From Methylobacter marinus A45 (GTDB lineage: Bacteria > Pseudomonadota > Gammaproteobacteria > Methylococcales > Methylomonadaceae): 64,000 nucleotides of DNA. The stretch's first letter is position 1. Each line of letters opens with the position of its first letter. This document shows positions 1 to 8,071 of this stretch, piece by piece. The translations under genes and the position numbers were made by a program. A model generated the notes under the pieces. It saw only the letters and a program-made list of their open reading frames with translations. It was not told where the DNA came from and did no database searches. The DNA lies in NCBI RefSeq assembly GCF_000383855.1, contig NZ_KB912877.1, positions 1,646,616 through 1,710,615 of the forward strand, in the 5' to 3' direction.

Positions 1-456
1 GGCCTGGGCGTTGTCGATATAGCTGTTGATGCCTTCGGCGTAAGCCTCGAGATAGCGCCGGTGCTCAGGCGGCAGTTTCGCCACGACCGCTTTCGCGACG
101 CGCGAAAAGCCGTAGGTTCTGGCTCTGATGTCGTTATCGACGGCGACTTGCCCGAAGAGCTCGGCCAGCCGGCCAGCATTCTTGCGGCGCATCAGATCCA
201 TCTGGAACAGGCGGTCGCGCGCCGTGACATAGCCGAGCGCGCGCAGGGCATCGGCACGGTCGCCGGCCTTGATCACGGGAATGCCGTGCCGGTCGGATGT
301 GATCGTGACAGGCGCGGACAGTCCTCTCACCATGAATTCGCCGTCCTGCGGCGGCAGCGATTGTTGCAGAAACAGCAGGCCCGCGCCGGCGATGAGAACG
401 CTTAGACCGAGGAGAGTGAACAGGGTATAAAGGAATAGTTTTCGAATTCGTTGCAT
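1..456 (-). CDS. Penicillin acylase family protein, N-terminal part (runs off the left edge)
   Basis: Reading leftwards from an ATG at 456, 152 codons stay open to the window edge. Residues 6-32 form a single hydrophobic N-terminal segment (signal or anchor). It is followed by a stretch matching the start of the alpha subunit of Ntn-hydrolase penicillin/acyl-homoserine-lactone acylases: GEFMVRGL, SDRHGIPVI, then ALGYVTARDRLFQMDLMRR and AGRLAELFG. These enzymes are exported, self-cleaved and hydrolyse amide bonds of beta-lactams, acyl-homoserine lactones or related N-acyl compounds in the periplasm. The catalytic serine of the beta subunit lies outside the window, so neither activity nor substrate can be judged. 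The opposite-strand reading frames here are shadows. Confidence 0.9.
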   Translation of the reverse strand, partial: MQRIRKLFLYTLFTLLGLSVLIAGAGLLFLQQSLPPQDGEFMVRGLSAPVTITSDRHGIPVIKAGDRADALRALGYVTARDRLFQMDLMRRKNAGRLAELFGQVAVDNDIRARTYGFSRVAKAVVAKLPPEHRRYLEAYAEGINSYIDNAQA

Positions 457-857
457 GGATGTTCCGGATTTTGTGCCCTTCTTGATTATTCTGGAATTAT
501 CATAAAGCCCTCGAAGGGGCAAGCCTATAAAATTTCGGGCTCTTTGTTTTCATAGGGCTTGGGTAATGTCAATCAGCTTATAGACTGGGATAAAGCCTTG
601 TAATTCCGAACCATTTTTCGAAACGCGGCCATGTTCCGCCTGTACAGGCCATGCTGTATTGTTCCTTCCGAACCGGCGCACCGGTTTTATGGGCCGCCGG
701 ACTGGGAAAGGCATCGAATCAAACTTATCGTTAGATAGCAATAGATTGATCCAAAGAGCCTGCCTTTGCCTGAACATGCCGGGGCAGAGCCTTTTCAAGA
801 TTTTCAGGCGAAATTGACCGCTTTGTCGATTCAGGCAATATGCAGTGCTTTTTATAA

Positions 858-1260
858 CTGATGTTACGATGGGCCGTTTTTTATCCTGCCTGCCGCGCTG
901 GCGATAGATTGTCAAACCGGTCTTTATAGGACTTACGCAGTTTGCCTGTTCATCCGCCGAAACAAGCGGATTCAAAACCTGTGGAGGCGACTTCAGTCGC
1001 CTTTTATCTGAATGGGCGACTGAAGTCGCCCCCACAGGCTGGCGTAAGTCCTGCTTTATTCAACTGACAGTGACCTTATCGTCTGAAGGGTCATGCATGC
1101 GTAGGTGCGAATTTATTCGCACTAGACTGAACAGCAAGCGTTTCGGGCCGAATACCCTAAAGGGCACAAGTCAATTCGACCCTACCGTTGAATTCAAATA
1201 ACCGCCGCGCGGGAGGTACTTTAGTAAATCTGTCTCAATTCAACTAATGCGTAACATCAG
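858..1260. mobile_element. Second copy of the CTGATGTTACGC element (403 bp, nested insertion inside)
   Basis: The left end CTGATGTTACG at 858-868 and right end GCGTAACATCAG at 1249-1260 are inverted repeats (11 of 12). Flanking 7-mers TTTATAA (851-857) and TTCATAA (1261-1267) look like a target duplication with one change. The last 43 bp (from about 1218) align closely with the right end of the 586-bp element at 42068-42653, so these are family members and not chance palindromes. No transposase gene is inside. The interior differs and carries another small palindromic element (928-1053) and a GTAGGTGCGAAT-type hairpin repeat. Confidence 0.65.
928..1053. repeat. Small nested inverted-repeat element (AGGACTTACGC ends)
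   Basis: AGGACTTACGCAG at 928-940 and CTGGCGTAAGTCCT at 1039-1052 are terminal inverted repeats. CTTTAT precedes the left end and recurs one base after the right end, as a target duplication would. The centre holds a strong hairpin made from GGCGACTTCAGTCGCC and its near-complement. This looks like a very short non-autonomous element inserted into the larger one. No coding capacity is credible; an apparent minus-strand frame over 550-1035 is built from these palindromes. Confidence 0.5.
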
Positions 1261-1652
1261 TTCATAAATAGACGCGTGAGCGCCCGATTCCCCTCACCTG
1301 TGAAATGACGGTTCGAAGAACGCATGGGAAGACCGAAACCGACGGGTTGGCCGCTTTAATTGAACTATGTCATTTAACACATCCCAACAAGGGAAATACC
1401 TTAGCGCTAAACAGGCGTATGCCTTGCCGGATGGCATTTTCGCCCGATAAAAACAACATCAAAAATCGCATGCCGTCTTGAAGCTAATAGCCTGACGGCG
1501 CTAATACCTTAATATTTATAATGTTATTGTCATTTCAGGCATAAAAAATGCTTTTTAACTCAGGCGCGGATTTGTATTCGCGCATCGCTAAACGCTCATG
1601 TTTCCCGGGCGATCTTCATTACGTACGCTATCAGACATCCAAGGAAGAGAAA

Positions 1653-2153
1653 TTGAACCTAGAAGCCCTGTACCAGCAACATCAAAACGAGCTGATCTAT
1701 CATGTCTTCGGCCTACTGCATTGTCGGGACATTGCCGCGGATATTGTTCAGGAAAGCTACATTAAATTGTCGCGCGAAGCGGAAAGGCAAAAGATCGAAC
1801 ACCCCCGCAGCCTGCTGTTCCGCATCGCCCATAATCTGGCACTCGACCACCTGAAGCATAGAAAGGTGACGGAAAACCATGCGCAATCCCTGGATCCGAC
1901 CCTGGTTCCGGCCAGCGAATCGCCATCGGCCGAGCAACTGGCATCGGAAGAGCAGAGACAGCGGATTTTAAGGCGGATCATAAACGAATTGCCGCCCCGC
2001 TGCCGTCAGGTTTTCATCATGCACAACCTCCACGGCATGAGCTATCGCGACATAGCCAGGGAACTGGGCATATCCGAAAGCGGCGTCGAAAAGCACATCA
2101 TGAAAGGCCTGCTGCACTGCCGCAAGCAGATGAAAACATTGCTGCCGGAATAG
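1653..2153 (+). CDS. FecI-type ECF sigma factor, orphan
   Basis: A 166-residue RNA polymerase sigma factor of the extracytoplasmic group. Region 2 is seen as ALYQQHQNELIYHVFGLL to DIAADIVQESYIKLS, followed by RSLLFRIAHNLALDHLK. Region 4 is INELPPRCRQVFIMHNLHGMSYRDIARELGISESGVEKHIMKGL, the helix-turn-helix that reads the -35 box. I place the start at the TTG at 1653, because AAGGAAGAG lies just upstream and the protein then begins where FecI proteins usually do. An ATG at 1548 would add 35 residues with no family resemblance. FecI proteins normally sit beside a FecR regulator. None is adjacent, and the next gene points the other way, so this copy is an orphan, perhaps controlled by the FecR at 6000-6983 or by transcription alone. 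Confidence 0.9.
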   Translation: MNLEALYQQHQNELIYHVFGLLHCRDIAADIVQESYIKLSREAERQKIEHPRSLLFRIAHNLALDHLKHRKVTENHAQSLDPTLVPASESPSAEQLASEEQRQRILRRIINELPPRCRQVFIMHNLHGMSYRDIARELGISESGVEKHIMKGLLHCRKQMKTLLPE

Positions 2154-2162
2154 ACACCTATA

Positions 2163-2240
2163 GCAATCAGCCGTTATTTGAAAGCAACGGCTGTTGTGAA
2201 AATTGAGTTTGGTTATTGACAGGCCAGCCTGAAAAATTAA
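2163..2240. repeat. Interspersed repeat with CAGCCGTT hairpin, copy 1
   Basis: About 80 bp are shared with 52614-52690. The match includes the hairpin CAGCCGTT / AACGGCTG (2168-2193) followed by a conserved TTATTGACAGGCC stretch. It lies directly after the sigma-factor stop and could act as its terminator, though no T-tract follows the stem. This copy runs straight into GTACCCTACCGG, whereas the copy at 52.6 kb is interrupted at that place by a 190-bp element. Confidence 0.6.
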
Positions 2241-2334
2241 AGGCGTACCCTACCGGGCCACTGCCATTCGGTTAAGGATTTGACAATCAATAATCGCCTT
2301 GTTGTAAATCCGGATCAGCGTTTGTGGGAGCTTT

Positions 2335-2396
2335 GTGGGAGCGATGCCCTCATCGCGATTGGGGGCCTTTAGTCGCGATGAAGGCATCGCTCCCAC
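2335..2396. repeat. GTGGGAGCGATGCC palindromic repeat
   Basis: A REP-like hairpin. GTGGGAGCGATGCCCTCATC pairs with the inverse ending GGCATCGCTCCCAC across a short loop. The same unit recurs at 7894-7978, 24411-24438 (half), 44507-44551 (half) and 60229-60292. Confidence 0.8.
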
Positions 2397-2440
2397 GGGG
2401 ATCATAAAATTGGCATCGAGGTGTTATTTTGAAACCAATC

Positions 2441-3274
2441 CTAAATCTCCAGTTCCATATCCAGCACCAGCGGCGCAAACATTCCCCTGACATTGTCCCG
2501 AACAAATGCCGGCGCCTTTTCGGGTGAGCCAGAGTTATATGGGGGCGCGGGATCGTATTCAGCCTGCAGCTGAATGGCTTGCGCATAGTCCTTGCCGCGC
2601 AAGGCGGCGACAATTTCCAGGCCCAGATCAATTCCGGCCGTGACGCCGCCGCCCGTCACCAGATTGCCGTCCCAGACCACGCGTTCTTTCACGGGCGTCG
2701 CGCCGAACTTTTTCAACAAGTCCAGCGTCGACCAGTGCGAGGTGGCCTTTTTGCCTGCCAGCAGGCCGGCCTTGCCGAGCAGTAAACTGCCGGTACAGAC
2801 ACTGGCGATATATCGGGCATCAGCCGCCCTGGTTTTAATAAAGTCGATAAACGGCTTGTTTCTCATGGCCTCCAGCGTCCCTTCCGCGCCGCCGGGAACA
2901 AAGAGAATATCCGGCTTGGCCGGGCATTCGCTCAGCCTGTGCGTGGGCACGACTGAAAAACCGCCGCAATCCACCGGCGTCAAGTCGTCGGTCGGGGAAA
3001 TCAGGCACACTTCGGCGCCCATCATGGCATGAAATAAAAACTGCGGATTAATCAGATCCGGCGCATAAAATCCAGGATACAGCAGCATGGCAATTTTTTC
3101 ATTGCCCATCATTTTCACGCCCGGAGCGCTCATCAAAGCCTTATGCGCCTGCAGAGAATCCGTTTTGGCCTGGATTTTTCTCTGCGCAGCGCTTTCGGCG
3201 GCTTTAACGCTGTTTCCCAAGGGGGCGAGGAAAGCGCCAAATAATGCCAGCTTGGTAAATTGTCGACGATCCAT
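2441..3274 (-). CDS. Exported DJ-1/PfpI-family protein (isonitrile-hydratase-like)
   Basis: 277 residues. The N-terminus MDRRQFTKLALFGAFLAPLG has a paired arginine and a hydrophobic stretch typical of a Tat signal, so the protein is probably exported folded. The DJ-1/PfpI fold follows: KIAMLLYPGFYAPDL, a VPGGAEGT loop, and the nucleophile elbow IASVCTGSLLLGKAGLL with Cys160, then ATSHW. The ASVCTGS...ATSHW pattern resembles cyclohexyl-isocyanide hydratase (InhA), but sequence alone does not show that substrate. AGGA lies 8 bases before the ATG. It sits alone between an orphan sigma gene and a TonB receptor, both transcribed away or separately. A periplasmic location is unusual for this family. 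Confidence 0.85.
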   Translation of the reverse strand: MDRRQFTKLALFGAFLAPLGNSVKAAESAAQRKIQAKTDSLQAHKALMSAPGVKMMGNEKIAMLLYPGFYAPDLINPQFLFHAMMGAEVCLISPTDDLTPVDCGGFSVVPTHRLSECPAKPDILFVPGGAEGTLEAMRNKPFIDFIKTRAADARYIASVCTGSLLLGKAGLLAGKKATSHWSTLDLLKKFGATPVKERVVWDGNLVTGGGVTAGIDLGLEIVAALRGKDYAQAIQLQAEYDPAPPYNSGSPEKAPAFVRDNVRGMFAPLVLDMELEI

Positions 3275-3354
3275 AAAATAGTCCTGATGATAACTGTAGT
3301 ATTAATGTAAGCCTTGATGGCGCCGGTAAGCGCCATCACCTATTGCCAAAGCCG

Positions 3355-5820
3355 TCAAAAGATCACCGAGCCGCTGAAATAGACGGTGGTGCCCTGAGAA
3401 GGCATCACCCGCGTGTCGAAGTAATTCAGCCGTTGAAAATACTCGTTGTCGGTCAGGTTCTTGACCGATATGCCAAGCTTGTAACCTTTTGTTCGATAAG
3501 CGATGTCTGCGTCTATGGTGTAAAAGCTTTCGCTTTTGTACAGATTGTCTTTGGCCAGATAGGTGCTCGATTGCGCATAGATGCCCGCGCCCGTGCTCCA
3601 TCCCTTCAACATTGCGTCCTGGAAGGCGTAATTGGCCCAGAAACGACCGGAATGCTTCGGCACACCCGGCAAATGGTTGCCGTCAGGCACGCCTGCCAGA
3701 TCATCGGTGAATTCCGCCTCGGTAAAGGCGTAATTGCCCAACAGACTCAAACCTTCGGTGACCTGCCAGGTCATATCCGTCTCGATACCTGTCGAGCGCT
3801 GCTGCCCTTTGGTGACCGACCGGAATTGAGCATCGGTGAAATCCGTGACCCTGACGTTTTCCCGCTCAATCTGATAGACCGCAAGCTGGCCCGTCAGCTG
3901 TTCGGCAACATTAAACTTTACACCGGCTTCGATCTGCTTGGAGAGTTCAGGTTTGGGTGTCGAGGCATAGTTGGCCCCGCCTTGACCGCGCATGCCTTCG
4001 CTGTAGTCGACAAATAGCGAAAATTCATCGGTGATGTCAAACAGCGCGCCGACATTGGGCAGGAAACGGCCGGTATCCGATTTGAAGCTTGTCCCGTTCA
4101 TGGTATTGACGAAATCTGTCACGACATTGCCGCGGCGCACGCTCGCCAACAGGTGCAGGCGGTCATAGATCGTGCTTTGCAGCTGGATATAGCCGCCGTA
4201 AGTCGTGTTTCTGGTGAATTGAGTCTGCTCACGCGTGCCCGGAGTGCTGTACGGAACCCGAAAGGCCGGATTGCTCAAGTCGACAAAGTCGACGGGGAAA
4301 AAATTGAAGTCCATGAAACCGTCGTCATCCAACTCGCTGAAATCGGCGCCGAACAACACGGTATTCCTGGTCGGCCCCAGGTCGAATTTGGCCGTGGCAT
4401 AAACCTGTACGCTCTTTTCTTCCTGCTCTTGACCCAATTCGCTATTGATCAGTCCCCAGGTTGACGGGGCAATGAGCGGCTGGTCGGCGCCAAAGCTAAA
4501 ACCGCTGCCGAGCAGGTTCTGCGCCAGGGTATCGAATTTGGAATGGGAATAGCGTCCTTTAGCGGTAAATGACCAGATATCGTTCAACTGGTGATCCAGC
4601 GTAGCCCAGACGCCGTAAAATTCCGAATTGCTTTTTGCGATATCATCCGGACCGATGAACAGTTCCGGCCGGATCCTGAAATTGCCAGCAACAGTGCCGA
4701 CCGCCGGCAAGCCCTGGTAGTCCTGCTGCTCCCATCGTGAAAACTTGCCTTGCAAGGTGAACGTGGTATCGTCGTTGTTAGTGAAGGTCAGGGTAGGATT
4801 GACATTGAACCGGTCCGTGTCGAGCACGTCGATATTGCTGGCGCTGTTCGTGTATTCGCCCGTGAAACGAAACAGGATGTTGTCGTTGATCGGCTGGTTC
4901 AAGTCCACGAACGGCTGGGCAAAGTCATACAGCCCGGCCTTAACCCCTATCTCATAAAACGCCTCTTTTTGCGGCATCTTGGAAACCAGATTGATCATCC
5001 CGCCCACCGGGGAGCCGTTGCCGCCGCCGTAAAGCACCGCGTTGGCGCCTTTCAATACTTCAACCCGCTCGATATTGACCATACTGCTCTGGTCTCCGGA
5101 ATTTAAATATTGGTTGAAGCCGTCGATAAACTGCCGCGCCGCAAACCCGCGAATCAGGGTCGGCTCAAAATTGGGCGTGATGGCCGAAAGGCGCGGAACC
5201 ACGCCGCTCACGTTGCGTAAACTTTCTTCCACGGTAATGTTTTGCTGGTCATCTATTACCGCGCGCGGGATGACCTGGATGGACATCGGCGTCTCTAATA
5301 TCGGTGTGTCGGTCCGGGTCGCGGTACTGGCATTCACCGCGTTGTACCCCGACATCGCCACGCCCTGCACGGTCATATCCTCCTGCTCGACCGGGCCGGC
5401 ATAGGGCTTTTCGGATACCGGCTCGGCCGGGTAGTTCTCTTTCGGCGCCTGGGCCAGCAGGTTTTCGGCGGTCAGGCTGCCGCGGGTCATTTCCAGCGTG
5501 ATGGTGTTGTCATTGCTGTACCGGTAATTGAGCCCGGTGCCCTGAAGCAGTTGTTCCAGCGCTTCCTCCGGCGTATAAGTGCCGTTCAGCGCGGGAGCCT
5601 CCAGACTTTCGGCGATGTCACTGTCATACAACACTTGCAGCCGCGTGTCGGCGGCAAACCGGGTCAATGCCCCCGATAAGGATTGCGCCGGAATATTGAA
5701 TGGCACCGATTTGCCGGTATCGGCGGCATGGCCGTTTTGTCCCGTGGCAAGCAGAACAGCCAGAACCCCGGCTGTTTTGAGCATTTGTTGTCCTTGTTTG
5801 CGGCTTTTCGATAATTTCAT
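3355..5820 (-). CDS. TonB-dependent siderophore receptor with signalling (STN) domain
   Basis: 821 residues. A signal peptide comes first. An STN domain follows at about 37-110 (PFNIPAQSLSGALTRFAADTRLQVLY ... GTYTPEEALEQLLQGTGLNYRY), which contacts a FecR-type anti-sigma regulator. Next come a linker, a TonB box (EDMTVQG), a plug (ETPMSIQVIPRAVIDDQQ ... VERVEVLKGANAVLYGGGNGSPVGGMINLVSK) and a 22-strand barrel ending in aromatic Phe (YFSGSVIF). It imports a ferric siderophore across the outer membrane and signals its presence. It lies downstream of the fecI and fecR genes at 7606-6000 in the same orientation, the classic FecIRA order. A 179-bp gap before it probably holds a promoter read by that sigma factor. 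Confidence 0.93.
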   Translation of the reverse strand: MKLSKSRKQGQQMLKTAGVLAVLLATGQNGHAADTGKSVPFNIPAQSLSGALTRFAADTRLQVLYDSDIAESLEAPALNGTYTPEEALEQLLQGTGLNYRYSNDNTITLEMTRGSLTAENLLAQAPKENYPAEPVSEKPYAGPVEQEDMTVQGVAMSGYNAVNASTATRTDTPILETPMSIQVIPRAVIDDQQNITVEESLRNVSGVVPRLSAITPNFEPTLIRGFAARQFIDGFNQYLNSGDQSSMVNIERVEVLKGANAVLYGGGNGSPVGGMINLVSKMPQKEAFYEIGVKAGLYDFAQPFVDLNQPINDNILFRFTGEYTNSASNIDVLDTDRFNVNPTLTFTNNDDTTFTLQGKFSRWEQQDYQGLPAVGTVAGNFRIRPELFIGPDDIAKSNSEFYGVWATLDHQLNDIWSFTAKGRYSHSKFDTLAQNLLGSGFSFGADQPLIAPSTWGLINSELGQEQEEKSVQVYATAKFDLGPTRNTVLFGADFSELDDDGFMDFNFFPVDFVDLSNPAFRVPYSTPGTREQTQFTRNTTYGGYIQLQSTIYDRLHLLASVRRGNVVTDFVNTMNGTSFKSDTGRFLPNVGALFDITDEFSLFVDYSEGMRGQGGANYASTPKPELSKQIEAGVKFNVAEQLTGQLAVYQIERENVRVTDFTDAQFRSVTKGQQRSTGIETDMTWQVTEGLSLLGNYAFTEAEFTDDLAGVPDGNHLPGVPKHSGRFWANYAFQDAMLKGWSTGAGIYAQSSTYLAKDNLYKSESFYTIDADIAYRTKGYKLGISVKNLTDNEYFQRLNYFDTRVMPSQGTTVYFSGSVIF

Positions 5821-5999
5821 GCTGTGTTTCTCATTGTCCTAAAACGTTAACCTTCAGGACAAAAGACGAAGCAGCTGAGGTTTACCCTTAGTCGCGGGAA
5901 AAAAAATGTCGGAATGACCTTACAGACAGAATGAGCATCAGTAGTAGACGCTTTATGCGGCGCTTTTGCCCGCCATGAGCGCTATGGGATAGGCGCGCG

Positions 6000-6983
6000 T
6001 TAATAAAGCAATACCAGACGTTCGGACAGTCTCAGGGATCTTATCTTCAACGTGGCCTTGATTCCGTCCAGCGCGGCGTTCGGGTCCGTGGTATCGAACA
6101 CGCCGCTGACGATATGCCCTTTCAGCGCGGGATTGAGCAGCAGGATCCGGCCGCGCCGGTAGCGGTTGACTTCATCGATCACCTCCGGCAGCGGCTGGCG
6201 GTTGAAAATCAGCTGGCCGCGCTGCCAGGCGAGCGCCTCGAGCATGTCGGCGGACATGACCGGCCCGAGCCGGCCCTGTCGATAAGCAACCTGCTGATTC
6301 AGATACACCCGCACGGCTTCATCGCTGTTGCCGGCCGACACTTCCACCGTGCCTTCGCTGACGGCCACGCGCAGGGCGTCGCCGGAGTTCCTGACGCTGA
6401 AGGCCGTGCCGACCGCGCGGGCGCGGGCAGTGCCGCTGGCCACGATAAACGGTCGGCTTTTATTCGGCGCCACATCGAAATAACCCTCGCCGCGCAACAG
6501 TCTGATGCGCCGCTGATCGGCCGAGAATTCCACGCTCAGCGCGGTATCGGTATTCAGGGTGATCCGTGAGCCGTCATCGAGCGCAACGGTTAAGCGCTCG
6601 CCCGGCGCCGTGTGGTAGTCGCTTTGCCAGTTCTGGTAGAGGATCGGGAATTGATGGCTCAGCGGCACGGCAACGGCCAGAACCAGCGCGGAGGCGGCCA
6701 GGAAGCGCCGGGAATAAGGCCGTTTGCCGGCCATGGACAACGGCGCTGCCTGTGCCTGCTCGGCCTCGACTTTTGCCTGCACCCGTTGAGCGGGCGCTTC
6801 CAGCATGGCCCAGAGCACCCGCATTCGGTCATAAGCCCTGGCATGTTCCTGGCTGGCCTGATACCAGGCTTTGAACCGGGCCACTTCCTCCTCGCTCACG
6901 TCACCCGCCTGCAGGCGCGCAAACCAGACGGACGCCAGCTCGGAATCGGATGGCTGCGATGAGGAAGGTTTCTTGATGGGCAT
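6000..6983 (-). CDS. FecR-family anti-sigma/sensor protein
   Basis: 327 residues from the ATG at 6983. The N-terminal cytoplasmic part shows the FecR N-terminal motif SELASVWFARLQAGDVSEEEVARFKAWYQASQEHARAYDR. One membrane segment follows (FLAASALVLAVAVPLS, about 108-123), then the periplasmic FecR domain (YHTAPGERLTVALDDGSRITLNTDTALSVEFS, RGEGYFDVAP, GTAFSVR, VSEGTVEVS). It transmits the receptor signal to the sigma factor encoded just upstream. A TTG overlapping the sigma stop codon (7109) opens the same frame and would permit translational coupling. It would, however, add 42 residues foreign to the family, so I prefer 6983 although its ribosome site is weak. Confidence 0.88.
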   Translation of the reverse strand: MPIKKPSSSQPSDSELASVWFARLQAGDVSEEEVARFKAWYQASQEHARAYDRMRVLWAMLEAPAQRVQAKVEAEQAQAAPLSMAGKRPYSRRFLAASALVLAVAVPLSHQFPILYQNWQSDYHTAPGERLTVALDDGSRITLNTDTALSVEFSADQRRIRLLRGEGYFDVAPNKSRPFIVASGTARARAVGTAFSVRNSGDALRVAVSEGTVEVSAGNSDEAVRVYLNQQVAYRQGRLGPVMSADMLEALAWQRGQLIFNRQPLPEVIDEVNRYRRGRILLLNPALKGHIVSGVFDTTDPNAALDGIKATLKIRSLRLSERLVLLY

Positions 6984-7105
6984 GGCCGAATATTGTAGTA
7001 CGACAGGGTATCCAATGAACAGGAAAGGCTTTTTAGTAAGACGTTCGACAACCCTGTTTGCCCTTACAAGACGCGCATTATTTTTGCGTCGTGATTCGAA
7101 ACTGC

Positions 7106-7606
7106 TCAATCAAACTGTTGGCGAATCTGCTCCAGGGCCTTGCGCATATGGCTTTCCACGGTACGGGGAGAAATGGACAGCGCATCGCCGATCTCGGCAT
7201 AGCTTTTGCCTTCCACGCGGCACATCAAAAAAACCTCGCGGCATTTCGGCGGCAGATCGTAAATAATCCGTTCAAGCATCTCCAGTTGCTGGCGGCCGGC
7301 CAGCGCCGCATCCGGCTCCGGTGCCTGGCAGACCAAATCGTCCGTAACCGGCCCGGCTTCGCGCTGCAGCTGACGGGTCCGGCTGCGAAGATGGTCAAGG
7401 GCAAGATTATTGGCAATCCGAAACAAATAGGCACGCAAATTTTCGATCGTATCCACTTGACGATGCTGAACAAGGCGCAAATAAGTCTCCTGACTTAAAT
7501 CCGTTGCCGTTTCGGCGCACTGTACTTTATAAGTCAAAAATTGCATCAAATCCTTTTGATGCAGTAGAAAAAAAGATGACAAACTCTGCTCGGGCAATAG
7601 ACTCAT
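7106..7606 (-). CDS. FecI-type ECF sigma factor
   Basis: 166 residues from ATG 7606. Region 2 is FFLLHQKDLMQFLTYKVQCAETATDLSQETYLRLVQ with ENLRAYLFRIANNLALDHLRSR. Region 4 is IIYDLPPKCREVFLMCRVEGKSYAEIGDALSISPRTVESHMRKALEQIRQQ. It directs transcription of iron-uptake genes when released by the FecR protein encoded immediately downstream. The STN-bearing receptor at 3355-5820 is the probable signal source and target gene. A TTG at 7618 lies in frame four codons earlier. Confidence 0.92.
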   Translation of the reverse strand: MSLLPEQSLSSFFLLHQKDLMQFLTYKVQCAETATDLSQETYLRLVQHRQVDTIENLRAYLFRIANNLALDHLRSRTRQLQREAGPVTDDLVCQAPEPDAALAGRQQLEMLERIIYDLPPKCREVFLMCRVEGKSYAEIGDALSISPRTVESHMRKALEQIRQQFD

Positions 7607-7893
7607 CAACAAATACAATCCTTTGATTAAGGGTGCTGTTATTGAAAATAAGGAAGGGAAGGCTCCCCTTAATCCTTACAGCAAATATGATGCCACTTAT
7701 CGCTACCCTTTAAAGGGAAAGGCTTCCCGCTCATCTCTCCAGTTAGAGCCTGCAAAAACACTGTGTCATATGGCCTATAAAGTGCGGCATATAACACAGT
7801 TTTTTTTAACGGATATACGCGGGCCATTGTTTCAGGTATTGAGCATTCGGCTAAAAACAGCCTCCGATATCCCTTCAGGTTAAGGCCGTTTCC

Positions 7894-7978
7894 GTGGGAG
7901 CGATGCCCACATCGCGACTTGCTGGGCTTTTTTTAATCGCGATGTGTACCCTAAAGGGCATAAAAGCATCGCTCCCAC
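7894..7978. repeat. GTGGGAGCGATGCC repeat carrying a TACCCTAAAGGGCATAAA insert
   Basis: A member of the palindromic family at 2335, but the right arm is split by the 18-mer TACCCTAAAGGGCATAAA (7947-7964) between ATCGCGATGTG and AGCATCGCTCCCAC. It lies in the 465-bp gap between the sigma factor and phosphopantetheinyl transferase genes. I see nothing else convincing in that gap. Confidence 0.75.
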
Positions 7979-8071
7979 ACCGGTTGCCCGCATTTGAAAC
8001 CAAGCTATTGTTCAATGGCCGAACCTGAGCGGGCGGCTCTGAAAGAGCCGTAAATACGGAGCATCGCAACG

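Noticed and set aside
550-1035. Minus-strand open frame of 161 codons
   Set aside because: It runs through inverted repeats and element ends and shows no protein-like pattern.
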